Shown here piece after piece: positions 35,638-43,651 of a stretch of 64,000 nt of DNA. Each line of letters begins with the position of its first letter. Within the stretch, counting starts at the first letter, position 1. Under the pieces are notes generated by a model. It saw only the letters and a list, made by a program, of their open reading frames with translations, ran no database searches and was not told where the DNA came from. Made by a program: the position numbers and the translations under genes. This DNA is from a virus, in the IMG/VR virus record IMGVR_UViG_3300027777_000028, positions 34,377 through 98,376 of that record. One strand, 5' to 3'.

Positions 35638-37429
35638 AACACACAGTACCTAATTGTGTAATTTGGATGTTTTGTGGGTTATTAGTTGTTGGTGTTACAT
35701 TAGAACAAACAATAACCGAACTATTACCCCCCAATGACTCAGATACAGAGTTTGAAATACAATTGCTATATTTGATTGTAATTTTTGATGGACTTAAATT
35801 CGTGACACGATATTGATATTGAACACAAGGTGATGGACTTGGAGTTGGAGTTGGTGTCATAGATGGTGTAGGACAAGGAACTTCCAATGCCGTAGTATAG
35901 AAACCAGAACTACTATTGATACAAGTTTCATAAATAGAATTATCAACCCATTCCATAGTTGAACCAATCGGAAGTTCGGTGTCTAAATATAAGAACGATC
36001 CTGCAACATTTGTTCCATAATTTTCAGCAACCCATCTTACGTTCAAGTTATCCCAATATATTCTATATACCGTTGGATTTGATACATAACTCCAAATATA
36101 AGATAATTTACCGTTTATAAATCCATTTGGAGTTACATTAGTTGTACCACATTCTCCATGAATAACCAAACATTGTGTTACAGGTTCTTGAGGTGATGGT
36201 GTACATTTTAAACAAGAACCATCCAAAGTAGAACCGACTTCATTTGTTAAAGTAATATTATCAACTCCACTTATATTTTCAAATAATCCTTCATAGATTA
36301 CACAATAATTCATTCCGTTAATTATTGCGTTATACACATAATTTTCTTTTGGTGATGTTGATCCAGAAACCAATACAAGATCTGACGTAAAGTATTCAAT
36401 ACCTGTAAAGCAATCACGGAATTTTTTACTATTAGCACATTGTATAATTTCAGAAAACGTATTAAACACAACTTCACCCGAAAAATTACAAGGTCTATCA
36501 ACTTCTGGTGTTGGTGTAGGTGTTGGTGTAAAAGACGGAGTAGGTGTTGGTGTGACCCCTAATGAAGTAACCGCCATTGATACACCACCACATATGTTTG
36601 AAGTCGTTGGAGTTGGTGTGGGGGTTGGTGTTTTTGTAGGAGTTGGGCTAAAACTTGGTGTTGGTGGAATATAACAATCAAAAATTGCTTCAAAATCAAA
36701 ATCAACACAAGGGTTTGTAGTGGTTGTTGTAGTTGTACAAGGCCCAAAATAAACAACACTATCATCAAAATCGGGACAAGTTGAAACACTACCATAAGGA
36801 CCAAATTGATTACAAGGGTCTCCTATGTTTTGTGCTAAACACCATCTTGTTTCACCTGTTGAATAAAATATAAAATATCCGTTTGTTTGACCTGTATAAT
36901 ATGTATATGAACCATACATACCACTATATTGATATGTGTCATCATAGATATTATCGTTCTTAACACAAAAAATTCCAGGACAAGTACAAGTAGAAATTGA
37001 TAATATAGTTCCCGATGAATCAACTTCATAAATTGTAAGACCATCTGAATAAAAAGTATTTGTGGATGGTGTAGTACAACCTGAGTCGATATATACGACA
37101 TTTCCCACAAGTAATCCAGGTCCCCACAAATCAAAAATCAAAGGAGAAATACAAGATAAATTAGGATCTGAAGCGGATGCGAAAGTCCCCAAGAAATTAC
37201 AAGCACATGCAATAATTTCGATAATTTTACCTGATGAATTTGTTGTGTATAAATTAGATCCGTCACTTAAATACGAAGTGCTATATGGTATGGTACATCC
37301 AGAATCGGTATAAAGGAAGTCAAGTAAATCTACACCATCCCCATAAACAGGAGCTGTAAGTGCTGAAAAACACAACGAATAATTTGGACTAGTGTCCACC
37401 GCAAATAAACCTAAATTATTACAAGCCAT
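35636..37429 (-). CDS. Tail fibre/adhesin protein, minus strand, Cys repeats and Pro/Thr linkers
   Basis: 597 residues. Two N-terminal repeats of about 75 residues, each with a DSGCT(I/T)P motif, an SDG strand and an ending like CACNFLG or CTCPG. Then a YY-x-GQTNGYFIFYSTGETRWC domain and a related NPTVYRIYWDNLNVRWV domain, similar to one in the plus-strand gene at 30319. PTPTPTP linkers flank the middle domains, and there is a CTTTTTTTNPC run. Opposite in orientation to all neighbouring virion genes; together with the small gene upstream it forms an inverted fibre module. Confidence 0.72.
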   Translation of the reverse strand: MACNNLGLFAVDTSPNYSLCFSALTAPVYGDGVDLLDFLYTDSGCTIPYSTSYLSDGSNLYTTNSSGKIIEIIACACNFLGTFASASDPNLSCISPLIFDLWGPGLLVGNVVYIDSGCTTPSTNTFYSDGLTIYEVDSSGTILSISTCTCPGIFCVKNDNIYDDTYQYSGMYGSYTYYTGQTNGYFIFYSTGETRWCLAQNIGDPCNQFGPYGSVSTCPDFDDSVVYFGPCTTTTTTTNPCVDFDFEAIFDCYIPPTPSFSPTPTKTPTPTPTPTTSNICGGVSMAVTSLGVTPTPTPSFTPTPTPTPEVDRPCNFSGEVVFNTFSEIIQCANSKKFRDCFTGIEYFTSDLVLVSGSTSPKENYVYNAIINGMNYCVIYEGLFENISGVDNITLTNEVGSTLDGSCLKCTPSPQEPVTQCLVIHGECGTTNVTPNGFINGKLSYIWSYVSNPTVYRIYWDNLNVRWVAENYGTNVAGSFLYLDTELPIGSTMEWVDNSIYETCINSSSGFYTTALEVPCPTPSMTPTPTPSPSPCVQYQYRVTNLSPSKITIKYSNCISNSVSESLGGNSSVIVCSNVTPTTNNPQNIQITQLGTVC

Positions 37430-37430
37430 A

Positions 37431-37649
37431 TTATGTTAATTCTTGTGTTACCATGCAATTATTGCTATCAACAACTTTTACAACATACGACCCCATGTCT
37501 TCCATAATAAATGGAAGGTTGAAAACATATGGGATTTGACCCAAACCGATTGTGTTTATGTAAATACAACTTGTAAAACCTGTGTCACAAGTGTAAACAT
37601 CAAAAGGTGGGAAACCAGAAAGTGATGAAATTGTAATTTGCGTTGGCAT
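37431..37649 (-). CDS. Small Cys-containing fibre-associated protein (paralogue)
   Basis: 72 residues, paralogue of the gene at 29062-29286: the TISSLSGFPPFDVYTCD start, a second Cys followed by YI, and the KVVDSNNCM ending align. It precedes its fibre gene by 1 nt; the plus-strand copy follows a fibre gene. A TATTTAT motif lies just upstream on the minus strand. Confidence 0.65.
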   Translation of the reverse strand: MPTQITISSLSGFPPFDVYTCDTGFTSCIYINTIGLGQIPYVFNLPFIMEDMGSYVVKVVDSNNCMVTQELT

Positions 37650-37656
37650 ATCATTA

Positions 37657-37663
37657 ATAAATA
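37657..37663 (-). promoter_or_regulatory. TATTTAT late-promoter-like motif (minus strand)
   Basis: Reads ATAAATA on the plus strand; 7 nt before the ATG of the minus-strand gene ending at 37649. Confidence 0.55.
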
Positions 37664-37688
37664 TAAAAAAAGAAAAAAGTTTGTGTAG

Positions 37689-37719
37689 TTGATATAGTAA
37701 AAGATGTTTTTTATATTTT
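37689..37719 (+). promoter_or_regulatory. Possible host-type promoter for the primase operon
   Basis: TTG at 37689-37691, 20-nt spacer, then TATATTTT, one base off the Bacteroidota -7 element TAnnTTTG. Directly before the ATG at 37724. Confidence 0.4.
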
Positions 37720-37723
37720 AGTT

Positions 37724-37975
37724 ATGACAGAAAGAGAAATACAATTATTGGGATTTGAAAGACAAGACTCCGAAGACGGAGAATATTCATTTTATTATTA
37801 TATCTATAAAATTGTCGATGGGTTGGTGTTTATATCCAACGCAAATGATGACCTAATAGATGGAGACGAATGGTATATTGACATATTCAACACAGATCCC
37901 CACATTAGATTTACTGAGTTTGGTGATGTTCAGGGTTTAATCAATATTTTAGAAAAAAGACGAGTTGAAAATTGA
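37724..37975 (+). CDS. Hypothetical acidic protein, 83 aa
   Basis: First gene of the rightward replication/recombination run. Rich in Asp/Glu/Tyr, with DGDEWYIDIFNTDPHIRFTEF and a C-terminal helix. Overlaps the primase start in TGATG. No family recognised. Confidence 0.65.
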   Translation: MTEREIQLLGFERQDSEDGEYSFYYYIYKIVDGLVFISNANDDLIDGDEWYIDIFNTDPHIRFTEFGDVQGLINILEKRRVEN

Positions 37976-38874
37976 TGGATGAAAATGAAGCGTTAGTTGA
38001 ATTATTAGAGGAGGCTCTTGGAGATCACGGGCTTCACTATCCTAATCGCGGACAAATTTCTTTTAATTGTCCTGTCTGTGATGATGATAGAAACAAACAT
38101 AATTTAGAGGTTAATTACATAGACAACGTCTTCAAGTGTTGGTCGTGCGGAGATAGTGAAGGAACACACGGACCTTTGGGAAAGTTATTTGACAAATACG
38201 GAAACAAAAAACAAAAAAAACTTTATAATGTCTTAAAACCGGAAACAGTAGTTAAAAGAGAAAAACCAAAAAAACAACTCAAACTCCCCGACGGGTTCAC
38301 ACTATTCAAAGACTCAAGTCCGATATATCCCGTTAGAAGACAAGCCATGAATTATTTAAAAAGTCGTGGTATCACAGATGAGATGATTGAAAAATATCAA
38401 ATTGGTTTTTGTGATAAAGGAGACCATTCAGGTCGTATTGTAATTCCATCTTATAACACCAAAGGAGAACTTAACTATTATATTGCAAGAAGTTGGAATC
38501 CAATGTCAAGGGCCAAATACAAGAACCCTGAGGCAGAAAAAGATAAAATTATATTTTGGGAAAATCTTATTGATTGGAATAAGGACATATATCTTGTAGA
38601 GGGAGCATTTGATGGATTATTTGTGAATAACTCAATTCCAATGTTGGGTAAACATATGTCCGAACTTTTATTTGAAACCATATACACAAAAGCCAAAGGT
38701 GATATTATTATATGTCTTGACGCCGATGCGTGGCAAAACGCAATCAAACTATATCACGAATTAAGTGGGGGCGATTTATGGGGTAGAATAAAATTGGTTA
38801 AACTACCTGACGATAAAGATATTGCTGATTTAAGGGGTGAGATAAAAGATGAATATTATCATATAATAAAATGA
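37975..38874 (+). CDS. DNA primase, DnaG/gp61 type
   Basis: Makes RNA primers for lagging-strand synthesis. 299 residues with ATG at 37975 (TGATG overlap; a TTG one codon earlier is less likely). Zinc-binding cysteines 32, 35, 55 and 58 (CPVC ... CWSC) at the N-terminus; TOPRIM domain with Glu209 in YLVEGAFDG and Asp249/Asp251 in ICLDAD. Slightly shorter than T4 gp61. Works with the helicase encoded at 6708. It overlaps the next gene by 4 nt. Confidence 0.9.
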   Translation: MDENEALVELLEEALGDHGLHYPNRGQISFNCPVCDDDRNKHNLEVNYIDNVFKCWSCGDSEGTHGPLGKLFDKYGNKKQKKLYNVLKPETVVKREKPKKQLKLPDGFTLFKDSSPIYPVRRQAMNYLKSRGITDEMIEKYQIGFCDKGDHSGRIVIPSYNTKGELNYYIARSWNPMSRAKYKNPEAEKDKIIFWENLIDWNKDIYLVEGAFDGLFVNNSIPMLGKHMSELLFETIYTKAKGDIIICLDADAWQNAIKLYHELSGGDLWGRIKLVKLPDDKDIADLRGEIKDEYYHIIK

Positions 38875-39737
38875 CAGATCTAAAAAAAATATCACAAGAA
38901 ATTAGAGAAATTATCTCTGAAAGACAAAAAGAGTTCCAACTTACATTTGAGGAAGAAACACATACATATACAATGTTGAATTCAAAAGGAGAGTTGAGAT
39001 CTGATTTCCCATCTGTTTCAAAAGTGATGAAACTTTTTTATGACGAGTTTCCAACTGAACAAGCGGCATTTAGTAAAGCTGGAGGTGATCCTGATGAAGC
39101 CGAAAGATTGATTAATGAATGGGCTGAATTAGGGAGAAAATCAACAAATCTTGGATCTCGTTGTCATTACTTGTTAGAGGAACACACATTAAAAGAATTT
39201 GGTATTGAAAAAGAAGTTCGTCAACCAATATTTGATTGTGATGCTGAACAAATTATTAAAAGTGATTCGATGATTATGGCCGGAAAACATTATATTGAAC
39301 TTCTTAAAGAGAGGGGATGTGAATTGATTGATACGGAAATGGTTTTGGGACATCCTGAATTGGAATATACAGGACAACCCGATAAGGTTTGGTTGGTAGT
39401 TGGAACAAATGGTAATTTGGGTATTTTAATAACAGATTGGAAAAGTAATAAACCAAAAAACTTTGTGGTCACCCGTTATACAAAACAAATGAAAAAACCA
39501 TTTCAAGATCTTCCTGACAATGCTTTGGGACACTACAACACACAATTACCTTTTTATGGTAAGTTACTTTTGAAAATGTTGGAAGGAACCAAATATGAAA
39601 ACATACAATTATTAGGTTGTATTGTGGTATTGATTACTGAAGAAAGAGAATATCATGAACACAGAGTATCCAAAAAAACAATCAACACAATTTTAGAAAT
39701 GGATATAAAAAAGTATTTGACTAAACTTAAAAAATAA
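38871..39737 (+). CDS. PD-(D/E)XK nuclease, RecB/Cas4-like
   Basis: 288 residues. Nuclease motifs are in order: His99 in GSRCHYLLEE, Asp171 in GQPDKVWLV, DWK at 189-191, and a downstream QLPFYGKLL helix corresponding to the QxxxY motif. Such nucleases process DNA ends in recombination or degrade host DNA. Overlap ATGA with the primase gene suggests coupled translation and a replication/repair role. Confidence 0.82.
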   Translation: MTDLKKISQEIREIISERQKEFQLTFEEETHTYTMLNSKGELRSDFPSVSKVMKLFYDEFPTEQAAFSKAGGDPDEAERLINEWAELGRKSTNLGSRCHYLLEEHTLKEFGIEKEVRQPIFDCDAEQIIKSDSMIMAGKHYIELLKERGCELIDTEMVLGHPELEYTGQPDKVWLVVGTNGNLGILITDWKSNKPKNFVVTRYTKQMKKPFQDLPDNALGHYNTQLPFYGKLLLKMLEGTKYENIQLLGCIVVLITEEREYHEHRVSKKTINTILEMDIKKYLTKLKK

Positions 39738-39746
39738 ACTATAATT
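39733..39746 (+). promoter_or_regulatory. AATAAACTATAATT motif
   Basis: 14-base sequence identical to 57196-57209; here it begins inside the stop codon region of the nuclease gene and ends 4 nt before the small ORF at 39751. Candidate second promoter class. Confidence 0.45.
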
Positions 39747-39750
39747 AGAT

Positions 39751-39840
39751 ATGGAAACTACAACTACACCCATTTATTATATCAATACTACTTGGGATAA
39801 TGAAACAATAAAAATAAACATAAATTATATTATAAAATGA
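39751..39840 (+). CDS. Putative 29-aa peptide
   Basis: Tiny ORF starting ATGGAAACTACA after the AATAAACTATAATT motif and ending in an ATGA overlap with the next gene, which supports its translation. Product is Thr/Tyr/Ile-rich (METTTTPIYYINTTWDNET at its start). It may act as a leader peptide for the downstream gene. Unknown function. Confidence 0.45.
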   Translation: METTTTPIYYINTTWDNETIKININYIIK

Positions 39841-40085
39841 ATATTTACATGACAAAAACGTATTCGGTTTTTGAATCCTATGGACCGATTGAGGTTAATA
39901 TGGAAGATTATCCCGAATTAGAAGGAAAAACAGAAGAAGAAATCCTTGAACATTTCAACAGCATTATGTATGAAGAAAACATAAAGGGTGGTAGTGAGTC
40001 AACATTGGCTGACGAATTTCAGTTCAACACTGAAATGATAAAACAAAAATACTCAAATGAGGAAGAAGAAATTGTAAATTACTAA
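39837..40085 (+). CDS. Hypothetical acidic protein, 82 aa
   Basis: Very acidic (many Glu/Asp), with TYSVFESYGPIEVNMEDYPEL. Start 39837 chosen because of the ATGA overlap; a second ATG four codons later is possible. Function unknown. Confidence 0.6.
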   Translation: MNIYMTKTYSVFESYGPIEVNMEDYPELEGKTEEEILEHFNSIMYEENIKGGSESTLADEFQFNTEMIKQKYSNEEEEIVNY

Positions 40086-40088
40086 ATT

Positions 40089-40307
40089 ATGAGCGACGAT
40101 ATTATCAGACCAAAAATCGACTTACGACAACAACAAACAATTAAATGTGAAAAGTGTGAGTCAAAGTTCTTTAAAGAAATAACAATGTTGAAGAAAGTTC
40201 CAAAATTATTAACAGGAAGTCATGAAGACACAATTGTTCCATTCCCAACTTACATGTGTAATGATTGTGGTCATGTGAATTCTGACTTTGAATTATTCAT
40301 TGACTAA
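40089..40307 (+). CDS. Zinc-ribbon protein, 72 aa
   Basis: Two CxxC knuckles (CEKCESKFF at about 19-22, CNDCGHVNSDFE near 57-60) form a zinc ribbon. Such small ribbons in T4-like phages act in transcription or recombination complexes; the partner is unknown. The stop overlaps the next start in TAATG. Confidence 0.7.
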   Translation: MSDDIIRPKIDLRQQQTIKCEKCESKFFKEITMLKKVPKLLTGSHEDTIVPFPTYMCNDCGHVNSDFELFID

Positions 40308-40453
40308 TGGAAATAGGAAAAATGACTATTACTGAGGCGTATCCACACCTTCAAAGTATTGCAAACCTTTATGGTTTAAAACTTAATAGAGCGAAAGAAT
40401 TCAAATTGGCAAGGGCTATTTTAATTAATCTTTATTGTAGAGAATTATGTTAA
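40307..40453 (+). CDS. Small hypothetical protein, 48 aa
   Basis: Starts at a TAATG overlap and ends overlapping the next gene by 7 nt. Helical, with EAYPHLQSIANLYGLKLNRA; not recognised. Tight overlaps on both sides support it being real. Confidence 0.6.
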   Translation: MEIGKMTITEAYPHLQSIANLYGLKLNRAKEFKLARAILINLYCRELC

Positions 40454-40698
40454 GTTATAAAGAATTTTATATTTGGTTAGAAGGATTCATGACCAACAGA
40501 GATTGGACAACAATCAGACAGGTTGATATTGAAACTATCCAAGACAAGATGAAAGAGGTTAACGACGAACCACAGGAGTCAATTAAGATTACTCCATTTG
40601 AAAGAATACCGGTACCAATTAATCCTTTTCCAAAAATAGACCCATACCAACCACCATTTGAAGTATATTGCGGAGATAAAACACAATTAAACGATTAA
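40447..40698 (+). CDS. Hypothetical protein, 83 aa
   Basis: N-terminal YKEFYIWLEGFM helix followed by IRQVDIETIQDKMKEV, a pattern seen in short uncharacterised proteins of T4-like marine phages. Pro-rich C-terminus with a single Cys. Function unknown. Confidence 0.65.
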   Translation: MLSYKEFYIWLEGFMTNRDWTTIRQVDIETIQDKMKEVNDEPQESIKITPFERIPVPINPFPKIDPYQPPFEVYCGDKTQLND

Positions 40699-40702
40699 AA
40701 TT

Positions 40703-40897
40703 ATGAAAACAGAAATTAATGAGATGGCAATTACTCAACAAGTAAAAATTGCATTAGAAAACTCCAACTTAGATGTTGTTGTTACACCGATTATGTTTGA
40801 CCCCGACGCATTTAATCCTGTGTTAGGTGTATTAGTAAAAAACGAAGATTCAAGTTATAGTAGAAAATACACAATAACGGTTAAACCGAACAATTAA
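40703..40897 (+). CDS. Hypothetical protein, 64 aa
   Basis: Beta-type small protein directly before the gp47-like gene (adjacent stop and start). No family recognised. Confidence 0.6.
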   Translation: MKTEINEMAITQQVKIALENSNLDVVVTPIMFDPDAFNPVLGVLVKNEDSSYSRKYTITVKPNN

Positions 40898-41677
40898 ATG
40901 ATTAAAAAGTTAATACATTTTTCTGATCTACACATCCGTCTTTTTAAAGATCACGATTTGTATAAATCAATTTTGGAAACTGCAATTGAACAATGGAGAG
41001 AGTTAGAACCTGATCGTATTGTATTTACGGGAGATCTTGTTCATTCTAAAAACCAAATGACACCTGAACTTATTGAGATGGTTAGATGGTTATTGACTGA
41101 ATGTTCTAGTATTGCAAAAACAATCATTATACTTGGAAACCATGATACAAATTTAAACAATCAAGACAGGTTAGACTCCATTACACCTATTGTAAATACC
41201 TTACACGATGAAAATATTTTATACTTCAAAGATAGAGGTGTATATGAAGATGAAAACATCAGTTGGTGTGTGTATTCACAATATCAAGGAAATATTCCAC
41301 CTGACATTACAGAATCAAAAGGTAAAAGAATTGGATTGTTTCACGGACCAATTCAAGGAATGAAAACAGACCTTGGATTTGACTTTGGTGAAGAGGCTTA
41401 TGACGTTGAAAAGTTTGATGGACTTGAAACCGTACTATGTGGAGATATTCATAAAAGACAAGAGTTTAAATTCAATACGGGAAAGGGTTATATGATTGGG
41501 TCTATAATTCAGCAGAACATCGGTGAGAGTATTGGAAAACACGGTTATGGTATTTATGATGTTGAAACAAAGGAATATAAATACGTTGATCTACCAAACC
41601 CAAAACCATTTTTGAAGTTCTCCATAAAATCATTTGAAGATATTGAAAATGGATTTGAAAAACTCCAAAATATTTAA
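40898..41677 (+). CDS. Recombination nuclease subunit, gp47/SbcD-like
   Basis: Metallophosphoesterase subunit of the gp46-gp47 (Mre11-Rad50 type) complex that resects DNA ends. 259 residues, shorter than T4 gp47 (339). Metal ligands are visible: Asp10/His12 in HFSDLHI, Asp46 in FTGDLVH, Asn81-His82 in LGNHDTN, and CGDIHKRQ. The C-terminal capping region is short. The 3' end overlaps the next gene. Its partner is encoded at 44127, separated by several genes including an HNH insertion. Confidence 0.88.
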   Translation: MIKKLIHFSDLHIRLFKDHDLYKSILETAIEQWRELEPDRIVFTGDLVHSKNQMTPELIEMVRWLLTECSSIAKTIIILGNHDTNLNNQDRLDSITPIVNTLHDENILYFKDRGVYEDENISWCVYSQYQGNIPPDITESKGKRIGLFHGPIQGMKTDLGFDFGEEAYDVEKFDGLETVLCGDIHKRQEFKFNTGKGYMIGSIIQQNIGESIGKHGYGIYDVETKEYKYVDLPNPKPFLKFSIKSFEDIENGFEKLQNI

Positions 41678-42437
41678 TAGTCAAACAATGCAGGCGGTGT
41701 CTGCATTTTGTGAATCACAGGAAATTAAAGATATTGATAATTTTATTTACCTATGTTTCAAACAGGGATTTGATATAAAGAAGTATGGTCTTTTGGGAAA
41801 AACACTTAATGAAGGTGAAAAAGACTTAAAAACGGTTGGAGTTGAAGAAAAACAATTAATAAAAGAGATAATTGTTGAAAAACTGGTGGAAGTTCCTGTT
41901 GAAGTAATCAAAGAGGTTGAAAAAATAGTTGAGGTTATTAAAGAAATACCTGTTGAGGTTATTAAAGAGGTTGAAAAAATTGTCACAAAAATAGAATACA
42001 TTAGTGACAAAACAACTGAAAATGAACTGTTGTTAAAAATACAACAGTTGGAAATCGAACTGTCAAGAAATTCCGAACAGTTGGATGAATTGTTGTCAAA
42101 AATAGAACACTTAAACGGAGAAATTTCGATTAAGTCCACAGAAATTGACAACATTAGACAAGAATTTTCAATTAAAACAAAAGAAATAAAAAATTTTTAT
42201 CAAAATGAAATGTCTAAAAAAGATAATGAGTTAGACGAACTTAGACATAATTTAGACGATCCCGTAACAAATAATAAGGTAAATATGTTACAAGAGACTT
42301 TACAAAATCTAAGAAATGAACTACAACAAAAGAACGAACAAATAAAAGAATTAGAAAAAATAAACAGAGACTTTTTGAATGGTAATCAAAATCAAGCATA
42401 CCTCCTTAAAGGATCAAATTTAAATAGAAAATTATGA
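41649..42437 (+). CDS. Coiled-coil protein with VEVP/VIKEVEK repeats
   Basis: 262 residues with ATG 41649, which overlaps gp47 by 29 nt; ATG 41688 is an alternative. After a globular N-terminus (about 60 residues) come repeats such as EVPVEVIKEVEKIVEV (about residues 75-115), then a long coiled coil (about 125-245). The same repeat occurs in the membrane protein at 50767. The C-terminus reads NRKL, identical to that of the adjacent HNH protein because of a 16-bp direct repeat. Function unknown; structural or scaffolding is possible. Confidence 0.65.
   Translation: MDLKNSKIFNSQTMQAVSAFCESQEIKDIDNFIYLCFKQGFDIKKYGLLGKTLNEGEKDLKTVGVEEKQLIKEIIVEKLVEVPVEVIKEVEKIVEVIKEIPVEVIKEVEKIVTKIEYISDKTTENELLLKIQQLEIELSRNSEQLDELLSKIEHLNGEISIKSTEIDNIRQEFSIKTKEIKNFYQNEMSKKDNELDELRHNLDDPVTNNKVNMLQETLQNLRNELQQKNEQIKELEKINRDFLNGNQNQAYLLKGSNLNRKL
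42422..42437 (+). repeat. 16-bp direct repeat, left copy flanking HNH gene
   Basis: AAATAGAAAATTATGA, identical to 43279-43294. It covers the end of the coiled-coil gene and the start of the small ORF at 42434. Confidence 0.85.
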
Positions 42438-42508
42438 TAACAGAAATTTTAGTATGGTTTATAATGAGTTATGGTAGATCTAACCTAAATGATGGTTTAT
42501 ATAAATAA
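42434..42508 (+). pseudogene. 24-codon remnant resembling the start of the gene at 43291
   Basis: Reads MITEILVWFIMSYGRSN..., similar to the N-terminus MTQLILWIIIAYGLSN of the membrane protein at 43291, and sits in the same position relative to the upstream NRKL stop. It ends after 24 codons. Best explained as the truncated or duplicated start of a homologue left by insertion of the HNH gene. Confidence 0.55.
42500..42507 (+). promoter_or_regulatory. TATAAATA, T4-type late promoter match
   Basis: Exact match to the T4 late -10 element; a second copy is at 42535-42542, both upstream of the HNH gene. T4 free-standing endonuclease genes often carry late promoters. Confidence 0.4.
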
Positions 42509-42534
42509 AATTATGTAAAACATATAGGACATTT

Positions 42535-42555
42535 TATAAATAACACATATTTATA
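42535..42555 (+). promoter_or_regulatory. TATAAATA and TATTTATA before HNH gene
   Basis: TATAAATA at 42535-42542 and TATTTATA at 42548-42555; the latter 7-mer ends 17 nt before the ATG at 42572. Confidence 0.5.
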
Positions 42556-42571
42556 TAAAAAAAATATAATT

Positions 42572-43294
42572 ATGAAAGTATGTAAAAAATGTAATTTGAA
42601 AAAAACATATGAAGAATTTTCTAATAATAAAAATGAAAAAGATGGAAAAAATTCATATTGTAAAGAATGTGAAAAAAATAGGAAAAAACTTTACAGAGAA
42701 AAAAATAAAGATATATTAAATGAAAAAGCGAGAGAATGGAGAAAAAATAATCTCGATAGATATAACGAGAATATGAATAGATATTTGGAAAAAAATCCAC
42801 ATATGACCTCAAAGGAAAGAGCCCGAAAATATAGGGAAAAACAAGAATGGAGAGATAAATTTAATGAATCATGTAGGAAATATTATCTTAAGAACATCGA
42901 AGAAGAAAGAAAAAAAAGAAGAGAATATTATTTTAAAAACAAAGAAAAAGAAAGAAAAAAAAACGATGAGTGGAGAAAAAATAAATTAAAAACTGATGGT
43001 TTTTTTAGAATGAAAAGGAGATTAAGAGAAAGAATCAGGGATTACATGAAAGGAAACCATATTGGTAAAAAAACCAAAGAAATTGTGGGTCTTGATTATG
43101 AAGAATTCAAAACTTATATTTCTAATAAGTTTACTGAAAATATGAATTGGGATAATTATGGTGATTGGCATTTAGACCATATTATACCACTCTGCGAGGC
43201 TAAGACTGAAGAAGAACTATTTAAACTAAATCACTATACAAACCTTCAACCGTTATGGGCTGAAGATAATTTAAAAAAAAATAGAAAATTATGA
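42572..43294 (+). CDS. Free-standing HNH homing endonuclease
   Basis: 240 residues. N-terminal zinc-finger-like CxxC pairs (CKKCNLKK, CKECEKN), a long Lys/Arg/Glu-rich helical DNA-binding region, and a C-terminal HNH core: WHLDHIIPLCEA, then HYTNLQPLWAEDNLKKN. Selfish mobile gene lying between two otherwise adjacent genes, bounded by 16-bp direct repeats. Very high Lys content and A-richness set it apart slightly. Probably acquired by homing into this locus. Confidence 0.88.
   Translation: MKVCKKCNLKKTYEEFSNNKNEKDGKNSYCKECEKNRKKLYREKNKDILNEKAREWRKNNLDRYNENMNRYLEKNPHMTSKERARKYREKQEWRDKFNESCRKYYLKNIEEERKKRREYYFKNKEKERKKNDEWRKNKLKTDGFFRMKRRLRERIRDYMKGNHIGKKTKEIVGLDYEEFKTYISNKFTENMNWDNYGDWHLDHIIPLCEAKTEEELFKLNHYTNLQPLWAEDNLKKNRKL
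43279..43294 (+). repeat. 16-bp direct repeat, right copy flanking HNH gene
   Basis: Identical to 42422-42437; covers the end of the HNH gene and the start of the membrane protein gene. Confidence 0.85.
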
Positions 43295-43641
43295 CACAAT
43301 TGATACTATGGATTATTATTGCTTACGGATTAAGTAACATTGTTGTTTACGGAAGTATTTTTAACGGACCGAGAAATAAAATTAATAAATGGGCGGAAAA
43401 TGAATGGACAGCATTTAATGGTGTTTGGGTTTTTATATCTAATATGATTAAATGTATGATGTGTTTTGGGTTTCATTGTGGATGGTTCTTATCCATTACA
43501 ATTTACTCACCAACATACCAAATATTGGAAGTTACTCCTTGGGCATCTTGGTTCTTTGATGCTTTTTTAGCTTCAGGAGCGGTATGGGCGATAAATGGTG
43601 TAATAGAATGGTTTGAAGAAAATAGACCTAGTAATAATTAA
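43291..43641 (+). CDS. Small membrane protein, 116 aa
   Basis: Hydrophobic N-terminal helix (LILWIIIAYGLSNIVVYG), a second one near KCMMCFGFHCGWFLSIT with three Cys, and a third around AFLASGAVWAINGVIEWF. The CxxC in a membrane segment recalls DUF1360-like phage proteins; tentative. Its first codons overlap the HNH gene. Confidence 0.65.
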   Translation: MTQLILWIIIAYGLSNIVVYGSIFNGPRNKINKWAENEWTAFNGVWVFISNMIKCMMCFGFHCGWFLSITIYSPTYQILEVTPWASWFFDAFLASGAVWAINGVIEWFEENRPSNN

Positions 43642-43651
43642 AAATAAATAA

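Noticed and set aside
36559-37313. ORFs on both strands within the minus-strand fibre gene
   Set aside because: Repetitive Thr/Pro-coding DNA opens alternative frames; no start signals.
41747-42154. 135-codon antisense ORF over the VEVP repeats
   Set aside because: Shadow of the repeat-rich sense gene; Ser/Thr/Ile composition follows from the repeat complement.
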